In this document: one piece after another, positions 42,150 through 50,099 of the stretch
How positions within the stretch are numbered: position 1 is the first letter of the stretch
How the letters are laid out: each line of letters begins with the position of its first letter
Assembly (NCBI GenBank): GCA_963775185.1
Contig: CAVZIE010000006.1
Coordinates: 186,001-250,000, forward strand
DNA length: 64,000 nucleotides
Direction of reading: 5' to 3'
Source: JAPSGB01 sp963775185
GTDB taxonomy: Bacteria > Myxococcota_A > Polyangia > Polyangiales > Polyangiaceae
Notes under the pieces: generated by a model
Databases searched by the model: none
Seen by the model: the letters and a program-made list of their open reading frames with translations, nothing else
Told to the model about the DNA's origin: nothing
Translations under genes and position numbers: made by a program

Positions 42150-44510
42150 TCACCGGACCACGCTGTAGGCCCGCATCGCAACGCGACGTCCGTCCGTGGT
42201 CCATTGCACCGAGCCGACGCGATCGATGCGCAGCGCGCGGACGCGCGCGGCGGCGAGCTTCGCGAGCGTCTCGGGCCGCGGATGACCGAAGCGGTTGCGC
42301 ACGCCGCACGAGATCGTCGCGACCGACGGACGCACCGCGGCCAGGAACGGCGGCGTGGTGCTGGTGCGCGATCCGTGGTGGCCGACCTTGAGCAGATCGG
42401 CGTGGAGCTGGGACGCGTGATCGCGGAGCAGCAGCTGTTCCTCGTGCGCTTCGGCGTCGCCGACGAGCAGCACGCTGCGCTCGCCGTAGCTGATCCGCAG
42501 CACGATCGAGTTGTCGTTCGCCGGACCGTGGGGGACGTAGCCGGGACACGGCTCCAGCGGCTGGATCACCGCGCCGCCGGCCGCGACGGACCGACCACAA
42601 TACCAGCTGGGATGACGGATCGGCACGTGGCGGCGGCGCAGCCCGCGGATCAAGCCCGCGTACGTCGCGCCGGCGCCTTCGGCCTCGCCTTGACCGGTGT
42701 CCCAGAATTCGCCGACGTCGACGCCGGGCAGCGCGCTGGCCAAGCCGGTGAAGTGATCGGGGTGCGGGTGCGAGAGCACGGCGATGTCGATGCGCGTGCG
42801 GCGGCGAGCGCGGAGCAGCGGCAGGATCACACGCGTTCCCGGATCGACCGGGCTGCCGACGAAGCCGCCGCCGTCGACGAGCAGCGCGCGCCCGTCCGGA
42901 AGATCGACGAGCGTGCAGTCGCCCTGTCCGACGTCGACGACGGTGACGCGGAGCTCGCCGCGCGGGTGACCGGCGCGCCACGTCGCGAGCTCGACCAACG
43001 CGAGCGACGCCGCGGTGGACAGCGCCCACACGACGCGCTGGCGGCGCGCGAGCACGAGCGCCGTGCCGCCCACGACGAGCAGCGCCAGGTGCCACGGCGT
43101 CGGCGCGGGTACGTGGAACGCGAGCCAGGTCGCGTCGGCGCTGGCGTGGGCGACGCGCCGGACCACGAGCAGCGCGCCGGAAGCGACCAGCGCGACGCCG
43201 CGCTCGGCCGCCGGCCACGGCTCGAGCAAGCCGTGGCCGAGGCACAGCGGCAGCGCGACGAGCTCGCCGAACGGCGCGGCCACGACGTTGGCGATGATAC
43301 CCGCCACGGTGAGCGTGGGCGCGAGCAGCGCGAGCAACGGCGCGCACGGCAGCATCGACGCGATCGTCGCCGCGACGCTCTCGCCCAGGTGCTTGAGCAC
43401 GCGCGGCCAGCTCTCGCAGCGCCGCGCGAGCGGGCGCCCGAACACGACCAGGCCCACGGTCGCGGCGCCGGACAGCAGGAACGAGATGTCGTAGACGGCG
43501 AGCGGATCGACCAGCGCGCCGATCAAGAGCGACGCGCCGAGCACGCGCGCGATGCGCGGATGGCGTCCCAGCGCGCGCGCGCCGAGCGCGGCGGCGAGCA
43601 TCCACGCGGCGCGCCACGCCGAGCCGCTGCCGCCGGCGAAATCCGCGTACACCAGCGACAGCACGGCGCCGAACCCGGCGGCGAAGCGCGCCACCTCCCA
43701 GCGCGCCGCCAGGCGCTCGATGCGCACCAGCAGGAAGCCGAGCGCGCGTACCAGCGCCACCACGGCGAACACCAGGTGCGTGCCGCTGACGGCCAGCATG
43801 TGGGCGAGGCCGCTCTTCCTGAACGCGTCGTCGTCGCGCGGATCCAGGTCGTTTTCGCCGAGCACGAGCGCCCGCGCCATGGGCGCCGCCGCCGGCGCGA
43901 AGGTCGCGTCGATGCGCCGGCGCGCCTCGGCGCGCGCGGCGTCCACCCACGCGCGCCAGCCGTGGCCGCGCGCGAGCGGCACCACGGACAGCGCCATGCC
44001 GCTGAGCAACGTGCCCTGCCGCGCCGCTCGCGGCACCGGGTCGGGCAGATCGAGCTCGCGGAACAGCCGCACCGGCGCGAGCTGCGCGACGATCTCCACG
44101 CGATCGCCGCGACGCAGATCGTCGGGGCCGCCGTACACGCGCGCGCGCACCTCGGGTGGCAAGCGCCGACCTTCGCAGTCCGCGTGGTCCAGATCGACCA
44201 GGTACGCCGCCGCGTCGTGGGCCCACGTGGGCGACGCCACGACGGTGCCCTGGCCGAAGCAGCGCGCCGGCGGACCGAGCGCGTCGCGGGCGGCCACGCG
44301 CCGGGTCTCGAAGCGCACGCACGCGCCGTGCGCCCGCCACGCGCCGAAGCCGAACGCCGCGATCGCGACCAGCAACACCGCCGGGCGCACGCGACGCGCC
44401 ACGACGCACGCGACGCCGACCGCGGCCAGCGTGGTCGCGAGCGGCGCCGACGCCGCGGCCCCGCCGCCGAGCAGCGCCGCGGACACCAGGAGCAGCGGAT
44501 CGACGCGCAC
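42150..44510 (-). CDS. comEC: ComEC/Rec2-type DNA uptake channel protein
   Basis: A 786-residue inner-membrane protein of the ComEC family that moves single-stranded DNA into the cytoplasm during transformation. It has the N-terminal DUF4131 region, the Competence transmembrane domain (LAHMLAVSGTHLVFAVVALV, PLAVYDISFLLSGAATVGLV) and a C-terminal metallo-beta-lactamase-like nuclease domain with VVDVGQGDCTLVDLPDG, VLSHPHPDHFTGL and LLKVGHHGSRTSTTP. All three parts are complete. Start GTG 44510. No pilus or other competence genes are in the window, so competence itself is not shown. Confidence 0.93.
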   Translation of the reverse strand: MRVDPLLLVSAALLGGGAAASAPLATTLAAVGVACVVARRVRPAVLLVAIAAFGFGAWRAHGACVRFETRRVAARDALGPPARCFGQGTVVASPTWAHDAAAYLVDLDHADCEGRRLPPEVRARVYGGPDDLRRGDRVEIVAQLAPVRLFRELDLPDPVPRAARQGTLLSGMALSVVPLARGHGWRAWVDAARAEARRRIDATFAPAAAPMARALVLGENDLDPRDDDAFRKSGLAHMLAVSGTHLVFAVVALVRALGFLLVRIERLAARWEVARFAAGFGAVLSLVYADFAGGSGSAWRAAWMLAAALGARALGRHPRIARVLGASLLIGALVDPLAVYDISFLLSGAATVGLVVFGRPLARRCESWPRVLKHLGESVAATIASMLPCAPLLALLAPTLTVAGIIANVVAAPFGELVALPLCLGHGLLEPWPAAERGVALVASGALLVVRRVAHASADATWLAFHVPAPTPWHLALLVVGGTALVLARRQRVVWALSTAASLALVELATWRAGHPRGELRVTVVDVGQGDCTLVDLPDGRALLVDGGGFVGSPVDPGTRVILPLLRARRRTRIDIAVLSHPHPDHFTGLASALPGVDVGEFWDTGQGEAEGAGATYAGLIRGLRRRHVPIRHPSWYCGRSVAAGGAVIQPLEPCPGYVPHGPANDNSIVLRISYGERSVLLVGDAEAHEEQLLLRDHASQLHADLLKVGHHGSRTSTTPPFLAAVRPSVATISCGVRNRFGHPRPETLAKLAAARVRALRIDRVGSVQWTTDGRRVAMRAYSVVR

Positions 44511-44611
44511 GCGGGCGTGCCGTGCACGCCGCGCGCCGGCGCCAATCGCCGGGAATCACGCGCTTCAGGGGTGGCGACAGTGGCGGCCGCCGGCGGCGAT
44601 CGCCGGTGACG

Positions 44612-45235
44612 TCAGCCGGCCGCCGGCGCGCACAGGCTGTCGCAGACAGTCTGGTCGGGAGCGCTGCACATGCACTGGTCGCACGCGTTCGCGCAGCCGG
44701 TGCAGCTTGGCGACTGGCAGTTTCCGCCGCCGTTGCTCTGGGTGCACTCCTGCGGGAGCGCGCCAGCCTCGGCCGCGCACGCGGTCAGGCCTTGCTCCGT
44801 GATCTTCAGGTCGCCGTTGTCGTTGCACGACAGCGCACCGGCCGCTTCGGCACACTTGAGCAACGCGGCTTCTGGAGCCGCGCAGACCGCGGCGTCCGGA
44901 TTCGTGGCCAGCTCCTGCTGACACGCCGACGTGCAGCCGGCTGCGGGCAGCGTGCCGCCGCCGAAGCAGGGGTACTTCGCGAGCAGCGTACAAAAGAGAT
45001 CGCAGATGCTGCTCGTTCCGCCGCCCTGCGTGTCGCTCGCGCTGCCGGCCGTGTCGCCCGCGCTCGGCGGCGTGTCGCTGGCGCTGGGCACGCTGCCCTG
45101 GCTCGGCGGGATGTCACTCTGGCTGGCCGCGTTGTCGCTGCCGCCACCTGGAGCGGTGCCATACGATACGCCGCTGCCGCACCCTGCCGCGAGCAGGGTG
45201 AGTGCAGATGCAAGTGCCAAGCGGGGAATCGTCAT
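44612..45235 (-). CDS. Cysteine-rich lipoprotein
   Basis: A 207-residue predicted lipoprotein, lipobox LAAGC near residue 19, then a Gly/Ser/Asp/Pro linker and a C-terminal domain with about 20 cysteines in short-spaced pairs (ICDLFCTLLAKYPCFGG, SPSCTGCANACDQCMCSAPD). Such Cys-rich lipoproteins are frequent in Polyangiales and are of unknown function. It lies 27 bases downstream of the outer-membrane protein gene and could be cotranscribed with it. Confidence 0.75.
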   Translation of the reverse strand: MTIPRLALASALTLLAAGCGSGVSYGTAPGGGSDNAASQSDIPPSQGSVPSASDTPPSAGDTAGSASDTQGGGTSSICDLFCTLLAKYPCFGGGTLPAAGCTSACQQELATNPDAAVCAAPEAALLKCAEAAGALSCNDNGDLKITEQGLTACAAEAGALPQECTQSNGGGNCQSPSCTGCANACDQCMCSAPDQTVCDSLCAPAAG

Positions 45236-45262
45236 GGGACCGCTCCAGTGTAGCAGCGTCGA

Positions 45263-46069
45263 TCAGAAGTAGTAGAAGGCGGCGATATTCTCGGTGAACA
45301 TCCGCCAGGGGCTATCATACACCTTCGTCTCCAGCGTCCAGCGGCTGGCCTTCGTCGAGACTTCCTGCGGCGACTTGTAGGTCGACTTCACGCTGCTCAG
45401 CGCGTAGCCGAGGCCGACGCTGCCCTGCAGCGACAGCTGCGGGATGCCCATGAAGCCGAAGTGGATCTCGGCGCCGGCGCGCGCGCCGACGTCGAGCAGG
45501 AAGCCGCTGTAGTCGTTGTCGAACTGCCCCGCGCCCTGCGCCTTGTCGGTCGCGGTCGCGAAGCCGACGTTGAGCTCCGGCACGATCAGGAACGCGAAGT
45601 GTCCGCTCGAAGCCAGCGCCAGCGGCACGCCGCCGTGGATCAGGAACGCCGTCGGCTCGGTGGCGTCCGCCGTCACGGAGGTGCCAGCGTTGGTGACCTC
45701 GGTGCTCCCGCCGCCCATGTGGAAGCCGATACCCGCGTCGATACCGAGCATCTGGTCGATCCAGTAGCGGATACCCACCGTCGGGGCGTACACGACCTCC
45801 TGACCAGCCGTGCCCTGTGCGCCGTTGGCGATCGGGACGCCACCGCGGCCGAGGTAGCCGACCGCGAAGCGCCCGACCATCTGGTCGTGATCCGAATCGC
45901 CGGCCACGGCCGTGGCCGTAGACGAAGCGGCCGGCAGCGCCATCCCGACCTGGCCGGACGTCGACGCGCCGGCACTGGCGTTGGCGTCCTGCGCGAGCGC
46001 GCCGCCCGCCGCCAGAACCGTCACCACGGCAGCCGAGGCCGCCACACCGAGCTTGAGTGCTTTCTTCAT
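45263..46069 (-). CDS. Outer-membrane beta-barrel-like protein
   Basis: A 268-residue exported protein. A signal peptide ending GGALAQ is followed by a Ser/Ala linker and alternating strands ending in an aromatic C-terminal residue (ENIAAFYYF), the usual mark of an outer-membrane barrel. Segments such as GIRYWIDQMLGIDAGIGFHM and GHFAFLIVPELNVGFATATD show barrel-like alternation. ATG 46069 follows GGAGGAG at ideal distance. The upstream region holds a 13-bp palindrome (46191-46203) that could be a regulator site. No family assigned. Confidence 0.78.
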   Translation of the reverse strand: MKKALKLGVAASAAVVTVLAAGGALAQDANASAGASTSGQVGMALPAASSTATAVAGDSDHDQMVGRFAVGYLGRGGVPIANGAQGTAGQEVVYAPTVGIRYWIDQMLGIDAGIGFHMGGGSTEVTNAGTSVTADATEPTAFLIHGGVPLALASSGHFAFLIVPELNVGFATATDKAQGAGQFDNDYSGFLLDVGARAGAEIHFGFMGIPQLSLQGSVGLGYALSSVKSTYKSPQEVSTKASRWTLETKVYDSPWRMFTENIAAFYYF

Positions 46070-46190
46070 CGACTCCTCCAATGACCCGTCAGACAGCGTG
46101 CACGCGGATGGTCGTGCCACATGGCTCCACCCGCTCCGAGCACCTGGTCGATGCTTGCCCGACCCGCTCCACGCAGTCAATCTATTCGAC

Positions 46191-46203
46191 GACGCATTGC
46201 GTC
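46191..46203. promoter_or_regulatory. 13-bp palindrome in the divergent gap
   Basis: GACGCATTGCGTC is a perfect inverted repeat with one central base, in the gap between the outer-membrane protein gene (minus) and tlyA (plus). It lies ~122 bases upstream of the outer-membrane protein start, near a TTGCTT / TAGATT -35/-10-like pair on the minus strand. It may be an operator. Confidence 0.4.
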
Positions 46204-46270
46204 ATACAAGCAATTCCGTTTAGTTGGACGATGCGAACCCGGAGCGCATTCACCGTTGTCGTTGGATTAT

Positions 46271-46296
46271 TCCGGTCCGGCGCGGCCGGCGGCGCG
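46271..46296 (+). repeat. DPR dispersed repeat, diverged subtype
   Basis: TCCGGTCCGGCGCGG followed by CCGGCGGCGCGG; same subtype as the copy at 335. It lies 20 bases before the tlyA start. Confidence 0.6.
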
Positions 46297-46315
46297 GCGC
46301 GCTAGGGATCCCGCG

Positions 46316-47056
46316 GTGCCCCGCAACAAGCAACGCGTGGACCTGCTGCTCGTCGAGCGCGGGCTCGCTCCGAGCCGGAGCCAGGCCCAGGCGCTGGTCA
46401 TGGCCGGCCGCGTCTTCGTCGGCGAGCAGCGGATCGACAAGGCCGGCCAGGTGCTGGCGACCGACGCAGCGCTCGAGGTGCGCGGCACCGAGCGCTACGT
46501 CTCGCGCGGCGGCACCAAGCTCGAAGGCGCGCTCGACGGCTTCGCCCTCGACGTGGAAGGGCTGGTCGCGCTGGACGTCGGCGCCTCGACGGGCGGCTTC
46601 ACCGATTGCCTGCTCCAGCGCGGCGCATCGAAGATCTACGCCGTGGACGTCGGCACGGGTCTGCTCGCCGACAAACTGCGCCGCGATCCCCGCGTCGTCG
46701 TCATGGAGGGCGTCAACGCCCGCCATCTGCGTCGCGACGCGTTCGCCGACACGGTCGACCTGGTGGTCGTCGATGCGTCGTTCATCGGCATCGACAAGCT
46801 GGTGCCGGCGATCGCCGCGATCCTCGCGCCGGGCGCGCGCCTGCTCGCCATGATCAAGCCGCAGTTCGAAGCCGGACGCGCGGAAGTGAAGCGAGGCAAG
46901 GGCGTGATCCGCGACCCGGCGGTGCGCGACGCCGCCATCGCCCAGGCCCGCGCCGCGATCGTCGCCGAGGGCTTCCGCGTGATCGACGAGCAGGACTCGA
47001 AGCTCGCCGGCCCGAAGGGCAACGTCGAGCGCTTCGTCCTCGCCGCGCGCCTCTGA
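46316..47056 (+). CDS. tlyA: TlyA-family rRNA methyltransferase / hemolysin-like protein
   Basis: TlyA proteins methylate ribose of 16S and 23S rRNA; some have been described as hemolysins. The 246-residue product has an N-terminal S4 RNA-binding domain (RVDLLLVERGLAPSRSQAQA, VMAGRVFVG) and a C-terminal FtsJ-like methyltransferase domain: ALDVGASTGGFTDCLLQRGA, KIYAVDVGTGLLADKL, VVVDASFIGIDKLVPAI and LAMIKPQFEAGRAEV. Start GTG 46316. It is followed directly by the 51-bp tandem repeat. Confidence 0.93.
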   Translation: MPRNKQRVDLLLVERGLAPSRSQAQALVMAGRVFVGEQRIDKAGQVLATDAALEVRGTERYVSRGGTKLEGALDGFALDVEGLVALDVGASTGGFTDCLLQRGASKIYAVDVGTGLLADKLRRDPRVVVMEGVNARHLRRDAFADTVDLVVVDASFIGIDKLVPAIAAILAPGARLLAMIKPQFEAGRAEVKRGKGVIRDPAVRDAAIAQARAAIVAEGFRVIDEQDSKLAGPKGNVERFVLAARL

Positions 47057-47066
47057 GTCCGCCGAG

Positions 47067-47258
47067 CGGAAACGCCCCTCACCGCGGTCGGACCCGTTTC
47101 CGATCGCCCACACCGACAGCAAACGCCCCTCACCGCGGTCAGCCCCGTTTCCGATCGCGCACGCCGACAGAAAACGGCCCTCACCGCAGTCAGAGCCCGT
47201 TCCGGTCCGACGCGCCGACAGCAAACGACCCTCACCGCGGTCACGCCCCGTTCCGATG
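47067..47258. repeat. 51-bp tandem repeat, about 3.8 units
   Basis: CTCACCGC recurs at 47078, 47129, 47180 and 47231, exactly 51 bases apart, in units sharing AAACGNCCCTCACCGC, CCGTTCCG-type and CGCCGACAG segments. The first unit has perfect 8-base inverted arms CGGAAACG and CGTTTCCG; later units keep 4-5 of these pairs. There are no variable spacers, so it is not CRISPR. The period equals 17 codons, but no frame in it looks like a real gene. It starts 10 bases after the tlyA stop. Confidence 0.85.
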
Positions 47259-47467
47259 GATTCGCGAAGTCCAAGAGCGAGAACCTGGGACCGTCACGGC
47301 GATCACGCCACGGAAGTTGTCGTTTCGCCTCTCGGTCCCAGCGGTCGAAGATGCGGAACGCCTTGGCGAAGGCGCCGAGGTCCCCGGGCGACAGGTTCTT
47401 CAACGAAGGCGGCGGATTACGTCGCCCTTCCCAAGGGCACCCGGTAGGGTCGGGGTTGTCATCTCGC
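47259..47467. other. Stretch with no confident gene
   Basis: A minus-strand frame (MKNLSPGDLGAFAKAFRIFD ...) runs from 47403 into the tandem repeat and has protein-like composition for ~50 residues, but no family was recognised and its end is in the repeat. It may be the remnant of a gene cut by the repeat. Confidence 0.35.
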
Positions 47468-48334
47468 TCATTGCTGGGAGGAGTCGTCGCGGGTGCTGAG
47501 GTAGTCGAGGTCGAGCGGGTCGCTGTCCACGTAGTCCTGAGCAGTCATGTCCGCGAGGGTCACCACAACGCCCTCGACCTTCTTAATCCTGCCCTTCGCC
47601 AACACGAGCTTTTTCCACGTTTCCAAGAGGCCGTCCCAGCTCTTCCCCTCGAAGGTCGTCTCGGCGTCGTTCCTTACGAACCAGAAGAAGACCTCGACAG
47701 CGTTGGAGGCATCCCACGACGGACTTCCCGTGACGCGGATCTCGCGGAGCGCACGGAGTGCGCGGCCCTCGTCGCTGAGCTTGTCGTGCTTGTCCTCAAT
47801 CCGGGACTGGAGCTTCTTCACCAGCCCGTTGAAGTCGTCTGGGAACGCGTAACGCACGCGCTTCCGCGCCAGAGCTTGGGCGAACATTCGCCCTTGCTCA
47901 TCCGTCGTGTAACCAGGGGTCCTGGTCCACGTCGCGACGATCGACTTCTCCACCGTCATCACGCGATCGAGATCCGCAACGAGACGCTTCTCCCGAAGCA
48001 CCGCGATGATGGCGTAGTTCGGTCGGTAGCCACGCTCGATCTCGTGGGCAACGCCTTCCTCGACCTCGACGAGCGGCGCCACCTCGATGAACGGCCGCTT
48101 CACGCACGGCCGCACGATGTCGCACGTCTGGGTGAGGACCACGGAGCCCTCGACGGTGCGCTGGATAACGTTCGTGCCCTCCCCAGCCTCGGCGGCTTCG
48201 TCCGTGAGAGCCGCGCCGCCGTCTGCAACGTGGACGAACCAGTCCGCGTCGAGTGCCACGTCACCCTGCCTCCACCCGGCAAGGGCCGCATCTACGCGCG
48301 TCGTGTCGGGATCGTCGGGGCCAAGACGGGGCAC
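47468..48334 (-). CDS. Uncharacterised protein of the three-gene cassette (QTCDI motif)
   Basis: A 288-residue soluble protein with no recognised domain. N-terminal WRQGDVALDADWFVHVADGG is followed by VVLTQTCDIVRPCVKRPFIE, with a conserved-looking Gln-Thr-Cys-Asp-Ile, then RGYRPNYAIIAVLREKRLVA and a charged helical C-terminal half (VRYAFPDDFNGLVKKLQSRI ... LADMTAQDYVDSDPLDLDYL). The start is GTG 48334, 4 bases after the stop of the HTH gene in the corrected frame. Lower GC and more AAG/CTT/TCC variety than the neighbourhood suggest transfer. A Cys-Asp motif of this kind may be catalytic, but this is inference. Confidence 0.72.
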   Translation of the reverse strand: MPRLGPDDPDTTRVDAALAGWRQGDVALDADWFVHVADGGAALTDEAAEAGEGTNVIQRTVEGSVVLTQTCDIVRPCVKRPFIEVAPLVEVEEGVAHEIERGYRPNYAIIAVLREKRLVADLDRVMTVEKSIVATWTRTPGYTTDEQGRMFAQALARKRVRYAFPDDFNGLVKKLQSRIEDKHDKLSDEGRALRALREIRVTGSPSWDASNAVEVFFWFVRNDAETTFEGKSWDGLLETWKKLVLAKGRIKKVEGVVVTLADMTAQDYVDSDPLDLDYLSTRDDSSQQ

Positions 48335-48338
48335 GGCA

Positions 48339-49024
48339 TCACATCGGTTTGGACACCTTGAGGGGCACCGCAGCGATGAGCTTGCCCTTCTCGATGTGAA
48401 CTCGATCTTGCCGTGCAGCGACAAGATCCTCGGGCGGTCTGGGAGCGCGGACCTTTCTCGCCGCTGCTGAGAGGGGGGCAGGTCGCAGGAGAACACCCGC
48501 AGCCCCAGGCGTCACGATCTCGTCGAAGCGCCCTTCTCGAAGCAGGTCGAGGGGCAGGAACCGTCGGACGTGGGCGAGTGCAACCACGCCTTGGTCGCTG
48601 ACGGTGTGCCCCGATCGGCGCGACGAAGAAGCGCAAGAATGCGGTTGAGACGCTCGGCGTTGGCGGCGCTCATCGGACGGCCGCTGGCCCAGAGATGCAC
48701 CGACCGGCGGTCCACCGCAAAGAGCGATGCGAGTTGTTCCCAGGTAAGGCCGCTGATCCGGCGGACCTCCAGTACGGCGGCTGCGAAAGCACGATCGACT
48801 GGAACCGCGTCGAGCACCGTACCGCTGTTGGTCCAACGGCTCGCGAGGCGACGGGGATCAAGCGGCTGATCCAGCGTGCTGGCCGTCGCGTTCATCGCGG
48901 GGAAAAGACCCAGCACTCCGGCGACGAGGATGATGTTCATGGGCTTCTGAGGAGGGATGCCCGGCGGCACCGCCCACGTGTGATCCTGAAGAAGCGCCGT
49001 GGGCTTGACGTACTCGATCGTCAT
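48339..49024 (-). CDS. XRE-type helix-turn-helix protein of the cassette, one frameshift
   Basis: Begins at ATG 49024 on an ATGA overlap with the TIGR04255 gene. A helix-turn-helix is seen in AAAVLEVRRISGLTWEQLAS and LFAVDRRSVHLWASGRPMSA, followed by RLNRILALLRRADRG. The frame stops at 48512, but reading one more base in the G-run at 48551-48554 continues as DGSCPLDLLREGRFDEIVTP and ends at 48339 (VPLKVSKPM). The joined product is ~228 residues, and its stop is 4 bases from the next start, which supports the join. It is likely a DNA-binding autoregulator or antitoxin-like partner. Confidence 0.72.
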
Positions 49025-49815
49025 GGCTTGCCCCCGTAGGTTCGCAGGAACTCCGGCGTCACGCACCAACGGAAAAAGTCGTGGATCGTCGTGGCGAACG
49101 AGCGGCCGTCTTCGAGAATGGCGGCGGTGATGAAGTCCTTCTGCACGCCCCTGAACACGTCCAAGTCGAGGACCCAGCTCGGTTCAGCGATCGGTTCGAT
49201 GGCGGCAGGATCAGTCGTGGCCCCAGCCGGAAGCCTTCCCCAACGAGTGTTGAGCGCCACCTCTCCGTTCACGAAGAGACTTTCGCACAGCGAATGGTTG
49301 AGCCCCACGACGGACGACGCACCAAGGCCAAGGACCTCCGCCCGAACGAGTGAAGCCAGCTTCCCCAGCTCGGGTCCGTGTACGCGGTTGACGTACCGCA
49401 CACCCAGACGATCGTAGACGGGGAGCTTCGCTACCGCGTCCAGTGCATCGAGGATCTGCTCGAACCTCCCGAAGAGGTCATCGCGGTCCTTGTAGTTTGC
49501 GGACTCCAAGGCGATGAACTCCGGAGCCAGCGAGACTCGCCAAGCATCGGCCTTGTCGTGGAAGCGCCAGACGACGCCCTCGCTCTTCTGGAGCATGACC
49601 CCGAGAGGGCCGGCGACGAGCCCCGCAGTCTGCTCTGGCCGAAGGATGGGGTAGCGGGACCGGATCGCTTCTTGGAAGGGCCCGATGAAATCGGCACGGC
49701 CCAAGGAGACGATGGGCGCGAACCGGAGCTGAACGATGACCCGAATGAGCGGCGTGCGCTCAAGGGGAACCTCCTCCGGGCCTTTCGAACTGAACGGATC
49801 GAAGATCGCAGCCAC
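49021..49815 (-). CDS. TIGR04255 family protein
   Basis: A 264-residue cytoplasmic protein beginning at GTG 49815. The family is recognised by its start, VPLERTPLIRVIVQLRFAPI, with FIGPFQEAIRSRYPILRPEQ and the later IALESANYKDRDDLFGRFEQ, YDRLGVRYVNRV and HDFFRWCVTPEFLRTYGGKP. Members are sporadically distributed among bacteria and the function is unknown to me. It is first in a compact three-gene minus-strand unit with the HTH and QTCDI proteins, so it probably acts with them. GC is lower than in flanking housekeeping genes. Confidence 0.8.
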   Translation of the reverse strand: MAAIFDPFSSKGPEEVPLERTPLIRVIVQLRFAPIVSLGRADFIGPFQEAIRSRYPILRPEQTAGLVAGPLGVMLQKSEGVVWRFHDKADAWRVSLAPEFIALESANYKDRDDLFGRFEQILDALDAVAKLPVYDRLGVRYVNRVHGPELGKLASLVRAEVLGLGASSVVGLNHSLCESLFVNGEVALNTRWGRLPAGATTDPAAIEPIAEPSWVLDLDVFRGVQKDFITAAILEDGRSFATTIHDFFRWCVTPEFLRTYGGKP

Positions 49816-49998
49816 GTTGACAAGCTAAGGCACGCTCCAGGGTTTGTGAAGTATAGTGTGATCTGGAAAGCGGTCGGGCGAGAATTTATTGTGAAGATCC
49901 GTAATCTTAGTCTGGCCTAGGAGGAAGGCGGGACGGCCGTCCTTCTCTCGTCCTCGTGGGCCTCTGCCGCGCCTTGCCATCTCGAGCTCGCCCACCAC
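49816..49998 (-). promoter_or_regulatory. AT-rich upstream region of the cassette with direct repeats
   Basis: No gene is seen. The region is strikingly AT-rich for this window. On the minus strand TATACT (plus 49850-49855) is a good -10 candidate ~35 bases upstream of the TIGR04255 start, with no clear -35. TTGTGAAG occurs twice on the plus strand (49844-49851 and 49889-49896), 45 bases apart, and could bind the cassette's HTH protein. Confidence 0.4.
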
Positions 49999-50039
49999 GG
50001 CGGAGTGGCCGAGTGGTTTACGGCAGCGGTTCTAAATCA
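49999..50039 (+). ncRNA. tRNA-like 5' fragment
   Basis: GGCGGAGTGGCCGAGTGGTT (49999-50018) followed by TACGGCAGCGG and TTCTAAATC resembles the acceptor, D-arm and start of the anticodon arm of a class II (Ser/Leu-type) tRNA. The D-stem GCC/GGC is present. The sequence then diverges into a DPR copy: there is no T-arm, no matching ACTCCGCC acceptor strand and the anticodon stem does not pair. It cannot be a working tRNA and looks like an integration-site remnant next to the cassette. Confidence 0.35.
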
Positions 50040-50054
50040 CGCTCCTAGCGCCCT

Positions 50055-50080
50055 GCGCGGTTCCGCGCCGGGCCGGCAGA
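50055..50080 (-). repeat. DPR dispersed repeat, near-consensus copy
   Basis: Minus strand CTGCCGGCCCGGC into GCGCGGaaCCGCGC; second palindrome perfect. It lies between the tRNA-like fragment and the end of the CPBP protease gene. Confidence 0.8.
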
Positions 50081-50099
50081 CCTCTGGACCGGAGATGGG

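Noticed and set aside
42018..44609. Long plus-strand open frame opposite comEC
   Set aside because: Arg/His/Ala-rich translation with no domain; ComEC on the other strand is unambiguous.
46316..47056. Virulence hemolysin
   Set aside because: The S4 plus FtsJ-like domain plan fits an rRNA methyltransferase; hemolysis has not been shown for most members.
47067..47258. CRISPR array
   Set aside because: The 51-base units are contiguous and similar along their whole length, with no unique spacers, and no cas gene is nearby.
49999..50080. Complete tRNA gene
   Set aside because: There is no T-arm, no 3' acceptor strand and no pairing anticodon stem.
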